A DNA stretch of 64,000 nucleotides, taken from Pseudomonas viridiflava. Lineage in GTDB: Bacteria; Pseudomonadota; Gammaproteobacteria; Pseudomonadales; Pseudomonadaceae. Positions 51,569-60,851 of the stretch are shown piece by piece. Both the position numbers and the translations under genes were made by a program. The number at the start of each line of letters is the position of its first letter. Positions within the stretch are counted from its first letter, which is position 1. The notes under the pieces are model-generated. The model saw nothing but the letters and a program-made list of their open reading frames with translations, did no database searches and was not told where the DNA came from. The stretch is from the NCBI RefSeq assembly GCF_900585905.1, contig NZ_UTVH01000095.1:682001-746000 (forward strand), in the 5' to 3' direction.

Positions 51569-52541
51569 TTTGAGTCCTACTCTGGCTGCCGAATCCGTCT
51601 CGGATACTGAGCGCCACGATCTCGCGCTGTTGCAACTGGGACGTCGCCTCAAGGCGGACGGTTATCGCTTCACCACCGTGACGCCTCTGAGCCACGCCAG
51701 AAACAACCAGCGCCCGGACAACCACCAGGCTCGTGACCTTCGCGATGTGTTTGGCTGGAACCGTCCGTTCGAGCCGCAGCTGTTTGGCGAATCCGAACTC
51801 AAACTGCTGCTGGAAACCGGCGTAATGCGCGCCCATGCCGGGCTGTTCAGCAGCGAAGTGCGCTGGTCGAGCCTGGACAATCAGTTATTCGTCCATTCCG
51901 CCTTCCCCACTGTTGCCCACGACTCGGTGTTCTTCGGCCCTGACACTTATCGCTTTGCTCAGGCCATCGACGAGCATTTGCGCACCAGCATGCACCCCAT
52001 CCACGCGGCAGTGGACATTGGCTGTGGCAGCGGCGTGGGGGCCATCCAGATTGCTCACGCGCGCAGGCAGGCTCAGGTGCTCGCGGTTGACATCAACCCG
52101 ACAGCGCTACGGTTCACGGCAGTCAACGCGGCACTGGCGGAAGTCGACAATGTGTCGGCATGGCACAGCGACATTCTGGCGGCTACGACCGGTGACTTTG
52201 ATCTGATCGTCGCCAACCCGCCTTACATGCAGGACACCCAGCAGCGAGCCTATCGTCATGGCGGCGACCGACTGGGTTCGGCGCTGTCCGTGCGCATTGT
52301 CGAGCAGGCGGTCGAGCGCCTGACAGTGGGTGGCAGCCTGTTGCTGTATACCGGCGCGCCGACGGTCGATGGCACTGATCTATTTCTTGAACATGCGCTA
52401 TTGCACATCGACAGGCCACATCTGGCGTGGTCGTATCGGGAAATGGACCCGGATGTCTTCGGCGAAGAGCTGGAGACCGACACCTATGCCCAAGTGGAAC
52501 GAATTGCCGCCGTGGTACTGACGGTCACCCGGATCAACTGA
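51555..52541 (+). CDS. Class I SAM-dependent methyltransferase paired with the diiron protein
   Basis: A 328-aa Rossmann-fold methyltransferase. After about 140 residues of helical lead (FGESELKLLLETGVMRAHAG), motif I is AVDIGCGSGVGAIQIAH and the acidic end of beta-2 is LAVDINPTALRF. DLIVANPPYMQD is the NPPY motif used by N-methylating enzymes of the PrmC/HemK and RsmC type (amide or amino N). Such enzymes act on proteins, RNA or small molecules. AAGGAAG lies 9 nt before the ATG, which is inside the preceding gene. It is not PrmC itself, since it lacks the PrmC N-domain and is not next to prfA. Methylation of a product of the diiron enzyme is a reasonable guess. Confidence 0.85.
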   Translation: MNPHDLSPTLAAESVSDTERHDLALLQLGRRLKADGYRFTTVTPLSHARNNQRPDNHQARDLRDVFGWNRPFEPQLFGESELKLLLETGVMRAHAGLFSSEVRWSSLDNQLFVHSAFPTVAHDSVFFGPDTYRFAQAIDEHLRTSMHPIHAAVDIGCGSGVGAIQIAHARRQAQVLAVDINPTALRFTAVNAALAEVDNVSAWHSDILAATTGDFDLIVANPPYMQDTQQRAYRHGGDRLGSALSVRIVEQAVERLTVGGSLLLYTGAPTVDGTDLFLEHALLHIDRPHLAWSYREMDPDVFGEELETDTYAQVERIAAVVLTVTRIN

Positions 52542-52583
52542 CACCTTTTATAGGTGCGGGCGCTCTGGCCTGTCATAGCCGGC

Positions 52584-52877
52584 TCAGGATGTCGAGCGAC
52601 GGACGATCTTGATGGAATGGGTCAGGTTCGGCTTGCGGGTGACACTGATGGCACGGCGTGTAACCGTATCGATAGTGATGTTCCAGAACCCGCTGCTGGG
52701 CACGGTTATTTTCGCCGGAAACGTTTCGAATGCCCCGCCGTGATAGGTGTGCCGACCACCATTTTTAAAGGCGCGAAAGCTGGCGTCGCTCATCAGGCGA
52801 ATATTGCAGGGCTGCGAGGCCTGAATGATCACCAGATCGTTTTCGTTCAGGCTTTCGCGCTGATGGATGTATTTCAT
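52584..52877 (-). CDS. DUF1883 protein
   Basis: A 97-aa protein that is nearly all DUF1883: MKYIHQRESLNENDLVIIQA, CNIRLMSDASFRAFKNGGRH and FETFPAKITVPSSGFWNITI. The GGRHTYHGG turn is the family signature. The fold is a small beta sandwich; some relatives are fused to TIR domains, but no TIR is present here. GGAG lies 5 nt before the ATG at 52877. It lies 35 bp downstream of the ArsR gene on the same strand and may be co-transcribed. Molecular role unknown. Confidence 0.85.
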   Translation of the reverse strand: MKYIHQRESLNENDLVIIQASQPCNIRLMSDASFRAFKNGGRHTYHGGAFETFPAKITVPSSGFWNITIDTVTRRAISVTRKPNLTHSIKIVRRSTS

Positions 52878-52912
52878 TGCTTCTCCACGAGACAGTCGGC
52901 AAGCGCCGCTAA

Positions 52913-53215
52913 TCAATCCTGCTGCGCAAGAATCGAGGCCAGCAGGCCTGGGAAGCGGCTGTCCAGATCGGCTTTGCGCAATGTGTTCAGGTGGGTCGTG
53001 CCCAGGCTTTGCGTCATGACCAGGCCAGCATCGCGCAGTACCCGAAAATGATGAGACATGGTCGACTTCGGCCGACCGCCGTCCAGCTCGCCACAGCTGG
53101 CTTCGGTGACCCTACCCAGATGACGGACGATGTCCAGCCGCACGGGATCGCTCAAGGCGTAGAAGATACGCTCGAGGACAAAATCGCTGGCGGGTGGGTG
53201 CTTGAATGGACGCAT
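52913..53215 (-). CDS. ArsR-family repressor, divergent from xenA
   Basis: A 100-aa winged-helix regulator (start at 53215; ATG 53227 also possible). It shows FVLERIFYALSDPVRLDIVR, the recognition region GGRPKSTMSHHFRVLRDAGL and a wing MTQSLGTTHLNTL. No CxC metal site is visible; one Cys (EASCGEL) could sense an electrophile. Neither start has a ribosome binding site, so the mRNA may be leaderless. The gene faces xenA across 100 bp that contains a palindromic operator, so it most likely represses xenA and itself. Confidence 0.85.
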   Translation of the reverse strand: MRPFKHPPASDFVLERIFYALSDPVRLDIVRHLGRVTEASCGELDGGRPKSTMSHHFRVLRDAGLVMTQSLGTTHLNTLRKADLDSRFPGLLASILAQQD

Positions 53216-53253
53216 GGCGGCAATCATACACGGGGGTTTACCCGGCAGCCATA

Positions 53254-53271
53254 GTTCGAATAGTATCGAAC
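53254..53271. promoter_or_regulatory. Palindromic ArsR-type operator between arsR-like gene and xenA
   Basis: GTTCGAATAGTATCGAAC has perfect 6-bp arms (GTTCGA/TCGAAC) around a 6-bp A/T-rich centre. It lies 45 nt before the xenA ATG and 39 nt before the regulator's ATG, fitting a shared promoter-operator. Confidence 0.65.
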
Positions 53272-53315
53272 AACCGAATATTGACCGTTTCCATTTCTCT
53301 GCAGAGGTAAGTTTC

Positions 53316-54404
53316 ATGTCCGCACTGTTCCAGCCCTACACGCTGAAAGACGTCACACTGCGCAATCGCATTGCCGTCCCGCCGATGTGCCAATACTCGG
53401 CAATCGATGGCTTGATCAATGAGTGGCATCAAGTGCATTTGGCGGCCATCGCTCGCGGCGGTGCCGGTCTGGTGATTGTCGAAGCCACGGCCGTCTCGCC
53501 TGAAGGCCGCATTACCCCGGGCTGCACCGGTATCTGGAATGACCAACTGGCCCAGGCTTTTGTACCCGTGGTTCAGGCCATCAAGGCTGCGGGCTCAGTG
53601 CCAGGCATTCAGATTGCCCACGCCGGACGCAAGGCCAGCGCCAATCGCCCATGGGAAGGTGATGATCACATCGCCAGTGATGACGCCCGCGGCTGGCAGA
53701 CCATCGCGCCTTCAGCGATTGCCTTTGGTGCCAATCTGCCGAAGCAGCCGCAGGCCATGACCCTGGACGATATAGCCCGGGTCCGTGAGGATTTCGTCGC
53801 CGCTGCCCGCCGCGCCCGCGATGCCGGGTTCGAATGGCTGGAACTGCACTTCGCCCACGGCTACCTGGCGCAGACGTTTTTCTCCGAGCATTCCAACAAG
53901 CGCGAGGATCAATACGGTGGCAGCTTTGAAAACCGCAGCCGCTTCCTTCTGGAAACGCTGGCAGCGGTACGTGAAGTCTGGCCCGAGCACCTGCCACTGA
54001 CGGCACGTTTCGGCGTGCTGGAATTTGATGGCCGCGATGAGCAGACAATGGTCGAGTCCATCGAGCTGACCCGTCAGTTCAAGGCGGCCGGTCTGGACAT
54101 GCTCAGCGTCAGCATTGGTTTCACCATCCCTGAGACCAATATCCCCTGGGCGCCCGCCTTCATGGGGCCGATTGCCGAACGTGTGCGTCGCGAAGCAGAT
54201 ATTCCAGTGTCGTCGGCGTGGGGCTTTGGTACGCCGGCCATCGCTGAGCAGGTGGTCAAGGACGGTCAGCTGGATCTGGTCATGATCGGCCGTGCTCACC
54301 TGGCCAATCCGCACTGGGCTTATCTTGCAGCGAAGGAACTGGGCGTCGAGCGTGCTTCCTGGACCCTGCCCGCACCTTACGCGCACTGGCTGGAACGCTA
54401 CTGA
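53316..54404 (+). CDS. xenA: Old yellow enzyme, xenobiotic reductase XenA
   Basis: A 362-aa FMN-dependent NADPH ene-reductase, closely like P. putida XenA along its full length. It reduces activated C=C bonds and nitro compounds such as nitroglycerin. Visible marks include Cys25 in PPMCQY, which tunes the flavin in XenA/YqjM-class enzymes; the substrate-binding HFAH pair in WLELHFAHGYLAQ; GYLAQTFFSEHSNKR; the phosphate-binding SAWGFGTPAIAEQ; and the terminal APYAHWLERY that completes the neighbour's active site in the dimer. AGAGG precedes the ATG at 53316, and the longer frame runs through the operator. Control by the divergent ArsR-like repressor is likely. Confidence 0.93.
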   Translation: MSALFQPYTLKDVTLRNRIAVPPMCQYSAIDGLINEWHQVHLAAIARGGAGLVIVEATAVSPEGRITPGCTGIWNDQLAQAFVPVVQAIKAAGSVPGIQIAHAGRKASANRPWEGDDHIASDDARGWQTIAPSAIAFGANLPKQPQAMTLDDIARVREDFVAAARRARDAGFEWLELHFAHGYLAQTFFSEHSNKREDQYGGSFENRSRFLLETLAAVREVWPEHLPLTARFGVLEFDGRDEQTMVESIELTRQFKAAGLDMLSVSIGFTIPETNIPWAPAFMGPIAERVRREADIPVSSAWGFGTPAIAEQVVKDGQLDLVMIGRAHLANPHWAYLAAKELGVERASWTLPAPYAHWLERY

Positions 54405-54476
54405 TCACCGCTTGAGGAAACGTCGTCAGCTGCGGGGCCCTGCTCCCCCGCAGCTGCTGCAGCTATTGTGTTGTGC

Positions 54477-54510
54477 GCCCCGTATCTGCCACCGGTACGG
54501 GGCTATTTTA
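54477..54510 (+). terminator. Intrinsic terminator of xenA
   Basis: GCCCCGTA (54477-54484) and TACGGGGC (54496-54503) form an 8-bp stem with an 11-nt loop, followed by TATTTTA. It is 73 nt after the xenA stop. Confidence 0.85.
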
Positions 54511-55066
54511 TAGCCTCGCTTCTCCCGCGCCATCTGCTCATGCACCACAAAACGCAGGATGTGGGCATGGCGAGATCATGCCCAGCAAGCGCCAAATAAA
54601 TCGATTATTCCCAGGTGCGATGATTTGACGCAGCTTGTTTCACAGCCTGCGCAGGCTTAAAAAACGTTAGCAAGGGAACTATCTGCACCGATTACCACTC
54701 AAGCGTAAGAGTGTATGGACACTGCAGTCACTCAGATACCTGGCAACCTGACCCCCTGCGGCTAAGCGTGGGTTTGGCATCCACTGCGGCACGTGAATCG
54801 TTTCAGTTCATGACGCATGAGATGTCGTTCCATTTAACGTCGTTCAATACCCTGGAGTCATGATAAATTCGCGCCACTCTGGTGCCAGTGCCGGGTATTT
54901 GGTCAAATGCTGCGGGGCCGTCTGGGCCGGTCATCTGCAACTCGTCGTTTTTTATAAAAAAATGAATTTTTTTGACTTTATTTTGTTCAGATATCAGGGA
55001 GCAACAAAATGGATCCATGTTGCTGTGCTCCCCGATTTTTAATGCAAGAGGCTGAGGAAAGGAAAT
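54511..55066. other. Gene-free region before the response regulator
   Basis: About 555 bp. An AT-rich block at 54945-55000 (runs of A and T around AAAAAAATGAATTTTTTTGA) is the likely promoter region of the response regulator gene. A minus-strand frame of 90 codons (54803-55075) overlaps that block and has no start site, so it is not called. Nothing else was recognised. Confidence 0.5.
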
Positions 55067-55630
55067 ATGACTCAATCATCGAAGTATGAAGAGTCCTCTC
55101 AAAACGGGGATCTGGCGTTGATTGCCGAAAACGGGCCGCCGATTCAGGACGCGGTGGAGAGTCAATTCGACTCCCCGCAGGCTCCCCTTGACCCTCTGCT
55201 ATATCAAAATGAAGAGCCTGTGCTTGATAAGGGCCTGGTACTGGTGGTTGAAGACGAACCCACGGTTCGCGACTTCGTCAAGGAAATTCTCGAGTTAGAG
55301 TGCGGCTTCAGCACGCATCTCGTAGGCACTGCCGACGAGGCTGCCGAGTACCTTGAGCTCTACGCAGACGACATCTCACTGTTGCTCACTGATGTGCGGA
55401 TGCCTGGCAACAGGGACGGTATCGATCTGGCCAACCACGTCGCTGAGACATGGCCGCAGATGCCTATCTTGGTGATGTCCGGGTTCTCGCCAGGGAATCG
55501 AAAGTTGCCCCCTGACGTGCGTTTCATCGCCAAGCCGTGGACCATATCCCAGTTGCTTGATGGTGTCGAAGCAAGCATAGAGGCTGCCGCAAAACGTTCG
55601 TTGGACCGGATAGCCACTGAACTACTCTAA
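55067..55630 (+). CDS. Orphan response regulator, receiver domain only
   Basis: A 187-aa protein. About 55 unstructured acidic N-terminal residues are followed by one receiver domain (about 57-175). LVLVVEDEPTVRDFVKEILE gives the acidic pair, LLLTDVRMPG the phospho-accepting Asp, VMSG the Thr/Ser switch and IAKPW the Lys. No output domain is present, so it acts through protein contacts or passes phosphate onward. No kinase gene is nearby. AAGGAAA lies 6 nt before the ATG. It is convergent with dnaE2. Confidence 0.88.
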   Translation: MTQSSKYEESSQNGDLALIAENGPPIQDAVESQFDSPQAPLDPLLYQNEEPVLDKGLVLVVEDEPTVRDFVKEILELECGFSTHLVGTADEAAEYLELYADDISLLLTDVRMPGNRDGIDLANHVAETWPQMPILVMSGFSPGNRKLPPDVRFIAKPWTISQLLDGVEASIEAAAKRSLDRIATELL

Positions 55631-55712
55631 ATCATGCTGTGACCGGCATCTGTCTAGCTACTGCAGACGCCAGTGCCGCAGATGCAATTCAACATGACGT
55701 AGCATAAAAAGC

Positions 55713-58700
55713 TCACCTGAAATCCCTGCTGCGCACATCCAGCCCAGTCAGCAACGGAGTCAGGTTATACAGGCGCTGGGCGATCAGGTGACGCACGTCC
55801 CCTTGAGACTCCAGCCGCCCGAAAACCTGCAGCAATTGTGAGCCCACCAGTATCTTGCGCTGGCGCTCCGCCAAATCTCGCCATACCACCACATTGACCA
55901 TTCCAAACTCGTCTTCAAGCGTCACGAATGTGACCCCGCTTGCAGTGCCCGGCCGCTGGCGCCCCACCACCAGTCCGGCAACACTGAGTGTGCGCCCATG
56001 CTCCAGCGTCAGCATATCCTGTGAGCTGCGAAACCGCTTGGCTGCCAACTGACGTCGCAATAGCGCCAGAGGATGCGGGCCAAGGGTGGTACCGGTCATG
56101 GTGTAGTCAGCCATCAGATCCTGAGCGACTGTCGGCAATGGCAAGGCCACCGGCGGTTCATCGACGCAGTGTTCCGGGCCGAACAAGGGCCGTTGCACCT
56201 CAACGCCAGCCACCTCCCAGCGGGCCCGGTGACGATGACCGACAAGACCACGCAACGCCCCGGCATCGGCCAGGGCTTCCATGGCACGCGTGTCCAGACC
56301 TGCACGCCGGGCCAGTTCACCTACGTCACGCAGTGCGTCGCCCGTCGCCGCCGCTTCAAGCCTCAAGCCATCCTCCTGGCGAAAGCCGCGAATCATCCGC
56401 AGGCCCATGCGCAGCGCCAGATTGCGCTTGCGATCCGTCTGCTCGACCGGTTCCAGTGAACAATCCCAGCCGCTGTAACGTACGTCCACCGGACGGATCT
56501 CGATATGGTGGCGCCGTGCATCCTGAAGAATCTGATCGGGCGTATAGAAGCCCATGGGCCAACTGTTGATCAAGGCACAGGCGAATGCTGCCGGTTCATG
56601 GCATTTCAACCAGCAACTGGCGTAGGTAAGCAGGGCGAAGCTGGCGGCGTGGGATTCGGGAAAGCCATAACTGCCGAAGCCTTTGATCTGCTCGAAGATG
56701 CGCTGGATGAATGCCTCTTCGTACCCATTGGCCTTCATTCTTTCGGCAAGCCGGATGCGATGCGGCTCCAGTCCGCCATGGCGCTTCCAGGCAGCCATGG
56801 AGCGGCGCAGCTCATCGGCCTCGCCAGGCGTGTAATCGGCAGCGATGATTGCCACCGCCATGACCTGCTCCTGAAACAGCGGCACGCCCAGAGTGCGTTC
56901 GAAGACCTGTTTCAGCCTGGGTGGATAGGTCACTTCTTCCTCGCCGTTACGGCGCCGCAGGTACGGGTGAACCATGTCGCCCTGGATCGGCCCGGGACGA
57001 ACGATGGCCACCTCGATCACCAGGTCATAGAACTTGGTCGGTTTCATTCGCGGCAGCATGGCCATCTGCGCCCGTGACTCGATCTGGAACACGCCAACGG
57101 TGTCTGCGCGGGTAATCATTGCGAAGGTTTCAGGGTCGTCCGGCGGCAGGGTTGCCAGCGTCCACTCCTTGCCGCGATAACGTCGCACCAGATCAAAGGT
57201 ACGGCGCAGCGCGGTGAGCATGCCCAGGGCCAGAATGTCGACTTTGAGCAGGCCTACGGCATCCAGATCATCCTTGTCCCACTGGATGATCGTTCTGTCG
57301 GCCATGGCTGCGTTTTCTACCGGCACCAGCGTATCGAGCGGGTGTTCGGAAATCACGAAACCGCCCGGATGCTGCGACAGATGCCGGGGAAAACCAATCA
57401 GCTCGCGGGTCAGGGTCAGAATCCGGTGCAGCAGTGGCGCCTCGGGATCGAAGCCGCTCTCGCGCAGGCGCTCCACCGAGGGCAACTCATCGCTCCAACT
57501 GCTGAAACAGTCGGCGAGGGCATTGATCTGGTCGGCCGGCAAACCCAGCACTCTGGCCACATCGCGCACAGCGCCGGTGCCATGGTAAGTGCTGGCCACG
57601 GCGGTCAGCGCCGCCCTGCCCCGGCCATAGCGCTTGAACACATATTGCAGCACTTCTTCACGGCGTTCGTGTTCGAAGTCAACGTCGATGTCGGGCGGCT
57701 CGTTGCGCTCCTTTGAAATGAAACGCTCGAACAGCAGGTTGGTTTTTTCCGGATTCAACTCTGTGATGCCCAGCGCGAAGCACACCACCGAGTTGGCGGC
57801 AGAACCCCGACCCTGGCAGAGGATGTCGCGGCCACGGGCGAACTGGACAATGTCGTGGACCGTCAGGAAGTAACTGTCGAACTTCATCTCGCTGATCAGG
57901 CACAGTTCGCGCTCGATCTGCGTCCGCGTGGCCTCGCTCGGCCCCTGCGGCCAGCGGCGCCGCACACCCTGCTCGGTCAGGAGGCGCAGCCAGCTGCTGG
58001 CGGTGTGTTGGCAAGGCACCAGTTCGTGGGGGTACTCGTAGCGCAGCTGTTTCAGATCAAAGTGGCAGCGGCTGGCAATGCCCAAGGTTTCTGCGATCAA
58101 TTCTGGCGGGTAAAGCCCGGCCAGGGTATCTAATGAACGCAGGTGGCGTTCGCCATTGGGGAACAGCCGATGCCCGGCTTCGGCCACGCTCGTGTGATGG
58201 CGGATGGCAGTCATGGTGTCCTGCAACGCCCGGCGCCCCCGGGCGTGCATGTGCACATCACCGCTGGCGACAGCACGAAGGTTCAGGCTGGCGGCCAGCC
58301 CCAGCAGATCCTTGAGCCGCTGCTGATCATCGGGCCCGCAATGCAACTCCACCGCCAGCCAGAGAGACCGGGCAAAGCGCTTGGCCAGCCAGCGCCCCTG
58401 AGCCAGCAAGGCTTCGCGTTCGAGACTGGCGTCGGGCAGCCACAGGGCAATCAGCCCGGGCAATGGCTGATCGAAATCGTCAGCGAGAAGTTGGTACTCG
58501 CCCTTTTTGCTGCGCCGCCGCGCGGCCGTGATCAGCCGACACAAGCCTTGATAGCCCTGCAGATCTTCGACCAGCAAAACGATGCGTGGGCCCTGCTCGA
58601 TCTGCATTTCGCTGCCGATAATCAGCGGCAGGTCGACTTTCAGCGCCGCCTGCCAGGCGCGAACGATCCCGGCCAGGGTGCACTCATCGGTAACTGCCAG

Positions 58701-58811
58701 TGCCTGATAGCCATGCAGCCTGGCACGCTCGAACAGCTCCAGGGCACTGGAAGCGCCACGCTGGAAGCTGAAGTTGGACAGGCAGTGCAGTTCGGCGTAG
58801 CCCTGGTTCAT
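55713..58811 (-). CDS. dnaE2: Error-prone DNA polymerase III alpha subunit DnaE2 (ImuC)
   Basis: A 1032-aa C-family polymerase that carries out translesion synthesis with ImuA and ImuB. The N-terminal PHP domain (AELHCLSNFSFQRGASSALE, ALAVTDECTLAGIVRAW) lacks several metal ligands, as in other DnaE2 proteins. The catalytic Asp pair is in PDIDVDFEHERRE (residues 373-379), after GRGSAANSVVCF. The helix-hairpin-helix region and OB fold (LSVAGLVVGRQRPGTASGVT, GMVNVVVWRDLAERQRKILV) close the protein. Length is normal. The ATG overlaps the imuB TGA (58808-58811), making it the last gene of lexA2-imuA-imuB-dnaE2. Confidence 0.95.
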   Translation of the reverse strand: MNQGYAELHCLSNFSFQRGASSALELFERARLHGYQALAVTDECTLAGIVRAWQAALKVDLPLIIGSEMQIEQGPRIVLLVEDLQGYQGLCRLITAARRRSKKGEYQLLADDFDQPLPGLIALWLPDASLEREALLAQGRWLAKRFARSLWLAVELHCGPDDQQRLKDLLGLAASLNLRAVASGDVHMHARGRRALQDTMTAIRHHTSVAEAGHRLFPNGERHLRSLDTLAGLYPPELIAETLGIASRCHFDLKQLRYEYPHELVPCQHTASSWLRLLTEQGVRRRWPQGPSEATRTQIERELCLISEMKFDSYFLTVHDIVQFARGRDILCQGRGSAANSVVCFALGITELNPEKTNLLFERFISKERNEPPDIDVDFEHERREEVLQYVFKRYGRGRAALTAVASTYHGTGAVRDVARVLGLPADQINALADCFSSWSDELPSVERLRESGFDPEAPLLHRILTLTRELIGFPRHLSQHPGGFVISEHPLDTLVPVENAAMADRTIIQWDKDDLDAVGLLKVDILALGMLTALRRTFDLVRRYRGKEWTLATLPPDDPETFAMITRADTVGVFQIESRAQMAMLPRMKPTKFYDLVIEVAIVRPGPIQGDMVHPYLRRRNGEEEVTYPPRLKQVFERTLGVPLFQEQVMAVAIIAADYTPGEADELRRSMAAWKRHGGLEPHRIRLAERMKANGYEEAFIQRIFEQIKGFGSYGFPESHAASFALLTYASCWLKCHEPAAFACALINSWPMGFYTPDQILQDARRHHIEIRPVDVRYSGWDCSLEPVEQTDRKRNLALRMGLRMIRGFRQEDGLRLEAAATGDALRDVGELARRAGLDTRAMEALADAGALRGLVGHRHRARWEVAGVEVQRPLFGPEHCVDEPPVALPLPTVAQDLMADYTMTGTTLGPHPLALLRRQLAAKRFRSSQDMLTLEHGRTLSVAGLVVGRQRPGTASGVTFVTLEDEFGMVNVVVWRDLAERQRKILVGSQLLQVFGRLESQGDVRHLIAQRLYNLTPLLTGLDVRSRDFR

Positions 58812-60223
58812 GCGAACCAGCCGTGCAGCAACAGCTGCTCTGGTTGCGCCATCGACCGATAGGCCCAGCCGCGCTGGCCGTTGCGGGTTTCCACCAGATA
58901 GTAATCGCGGCGCACATCAGCGCCGTCCCACCAGCCTGATTCGATACGCTCTGGCCCGGCGATGATGCGTGCGGCCACATCCTGCAACGGTTGCGGCTGG
59001 GGCAATAACCAACCGGGCCGGGGCACAGCGGGCGGTGGCGACAGGGCCTTGACTGTGGCGGTGCAGCACCAGGCATTTTCCGGCCGATGGTCGGCCTGCA
59101 GATGCAATGCATTAACCGAGTCGTCACCCAGCCGTGCACGCAAGCGCTCACGCAACTGCTCCCAGGGCAGCGTCTGTTGCTGGCGCTCATTGAACAGTTC
59201 GCGATGGGTCGGCACGAAGGCGGGCAGATCCCGCGCCAGCAGGCGCATGGCGTGTACCGGCGAGGTCACTTGCATTTGCTCCAGCCTCCCCCGGGCGAGC
59301 TCGAACAGCATGTTCCCCTCTCGCTCGGCACTGAGCAGGCCCACCGGTACCACGCTGGCGGGCCCTTCATGGTGTTCCAGATAGAGGGCAAAACGTTGCA
59401 CGCCACTGTCGCGTCCGGCCAGGAAGGCAGCCAGATCGGCAATTAGACGCTTGAGGGGGAACAGCAAAGCCTGGTGGGATTCAACGTCATAATTGAGTTC
59501 GATACGCACATCGAAATAATCCGGCGGGATGTAGTACTCCAGCGCCACCGGACGCTCGCCCATCAAGTTGTCGAGATGCTGCAGCACCTGCGCCGGGAAG
59601 CGCCGCGCCAGCGTATCGCGGGGCAAATCAAGTGCCTGACGCAAGGTGCGCAAACCCATGCGCGAGAATGCCAGCGCCACTTCACGGCTCAGCCCGATAC
59701 GATCCAGCGGCATGGGGGTCAGCAGTGTGTACAAGTCGGCGCCAGAGGTCACGGCCAGGCCGTCGTGGGCATTGGCCAGCATCCGCGCCGCCACCGGATT
59801 GGTCGCGACCACGATACGGTGACTGAACCCCAGGGCACTCAGCTCTGCACGCAGGCGCGCTTCAAATACCGGCCAGGGGCCGAAAAGGCCCAGGCTGGAC
59901 TGGATCTCCATGAGCAGCACGCGCGGGTACTTGAGGCTGACCTGAGAACTGAAACGGTAAGCCCAGGCTGCCAGTAACCGCTGCAGTCGCTCGGTTTCAG
60001 CGGGGTCATAAGCAACCGTCAGAAAATCCCTGACCAGCAGCTGCGCACTGGTCAGCGTCTGGCCGGGGCGCAAGCCCAAGGCCCGCGCAGCTGGATTGAC
60101 TGCCTGCAGCACACGTCGCTGGGCAGGTCCACTGAGCAGCGCCAGGGGTTTGTCAGGTTCAGCGTGACGGCGCATGACGCCATCGAGTGCCATCTGTGGC
60201 AACACAATGCAGGCCCACAACAT
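58808..60223 (-). CDS. imuB: ImuB, Y-family polymerase-like mutasome subunit
   Basis: A 471-aa protein related to DNA polymerases IV and V that serves as the hub of the ImuA-ImuB-DnaE2 complex and is not itself a polymerase. It starts MLWACIVLPQMALDGVM and contains AVNPAARALGLRPGQTLTSA and a thumb region with RFPAQVLQHLDNLMGERPVA. Where true Y-polymerases have the catalytic S-x-D-E, the sequence reads EIQSSLGLFG, so the acidic pair is missing as expected for ImuB. The C-terminal third carries the family tail ending in HGWFA. The ATG at 60223 has GAGG 6 nt upstream and lies 7 nt past imuA; a longer frame runs into imuA. Confidence 0.93.
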   Translation of the reverse strand: MLWACIVLPQMALDGVMRRHAEPDKPLALLSGPAQRRVLQAVNPAARALGLRPGQTLTSAQLLVRDFLTVAYDPAETERLQRLLAAWAYRFSSQVSLKYPRVLLMEIQSSLGLFGPWPVFEARLRAELSALGFSHRIVVATNPVAARMLANAHDGLAVTSGADLYTLLTPMPLDRIGLSREVALAFSRMGLRTLRQALDLPRDTLARRFPAQVLQHLDNLMGERPVALEYYIPPDYFDVRIELNYDVESHQALLFPLKRLIADLAAFLAGRDSGVQRFALYLEHHEGPASVVPVGLLSAEREGNMLFELARGRLEQMQVTSPVHAMRLLARDLPAFVPTHRELFNERQQQTLPWEQLRERLRARLGDDSVNALHLQADHRPENAWCCTATVKALSPPPAVPRPGWLLPQPQPLQDVAARIIAGPERIESGWWDGADVRRDYYLVETRNGQRGWAYRSMAQPEQLLLHGWFA

Positions 60224-60230
60224 AGAAACC

Positions 60231-60851
60231 TCAATGGCCCACGGTAAACGGGATCGGGGACGCAGGAGCCAGGCCCCCACGGCACTTGAGCACGCGCAAC
60301 TGGCTGGGGCGCACATCAATGGCTAGGCGCAATGCCGCAGGCGATGGATTGTGCGCTGCCGATTGCGGCCGACAGGCGAATGCCAGGGTCTGCCCGGTTT
60401 CCGCCGCTACCTGCAAACGCCGCAAGGCGCGATCGTCGGCCTGGCGTGGCCAGCCCAGCACTGCCCCGCAGCTGCCTGAACGCAGGCATTGTTCCGCGGC
60501 CCACAGCGCATCGCGCTCCTCGGCCTGAATCAGCGTCACCTGACGCAGGTCGACCCCCGCCGCCAGCCAGGCCTGGGGGTACGGGATGAAGGGTGGCGAA
60601 ACCAGCACCACCCGCTCGCCGCTCGCGGTCAGCCTGGCCAGCGCAGGCCACAACAGGCGCAGCTCCCCGCTACCGTCTGCGGGGATAAGAATTTCACTCA
60701 AGGCCGACGCTGGCCAGCCGCCGGCGGGCAACGCCTGATCCAGCGCAGCATGGCCGGTGGGCTGCAAGCCGCAAGGGGCTGAAACCTGACGCCCCTTCCA
60801 GACGCGCCGCTCGTCCAGCAGCGCGTCGAGGCTGACCACCGCGCCCATCAT
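60231..60851 (-). CDS. imuA: ImuA, RecA-like mutasome subunit
   Basis: A 206-aa ImuA (SulA-like/RecA-like). PTGHAALDQALPAGGWPASA is the degenerate Walker A region, as in other ImuA proteins. GERVVLVSPPFIPYPQAWLA, RQVTLIQAEERDALWAAEQC and CGAVLGWP follow the RecA core. It is thought to steady the ImuB-DnaE2 complex. The start is ATG 60851 (or 60848), overlapping the lexA2 TGA, so translation is coupled. Confidence 0.92.
   Translation of the reverse strand: MMGAVVSLDALLDERRVWKGRQVSAPCGLQPTGHAALDQALPAGGWPASALSEILIPADGSGELRLLWPALARLTASGERVVLVSPPFIPYPQAWLAAGVDLRQVTLIQAEERDALWAAEQCLRSGSCGAVLGWPRQADDRALRRLQVAAETGQTLAFACRPQSAAHNPSPAALRLAIDVRPSQLRVLKCRGGLAPASPIPFTVGH

Noticed and set aside
54803..55075. 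90-aa minus-strand frame before the response regulator gene
   Set aside because: It overlaps the AT-rich promoter region and the regulator's own start, has no start signal and no recognised motif.
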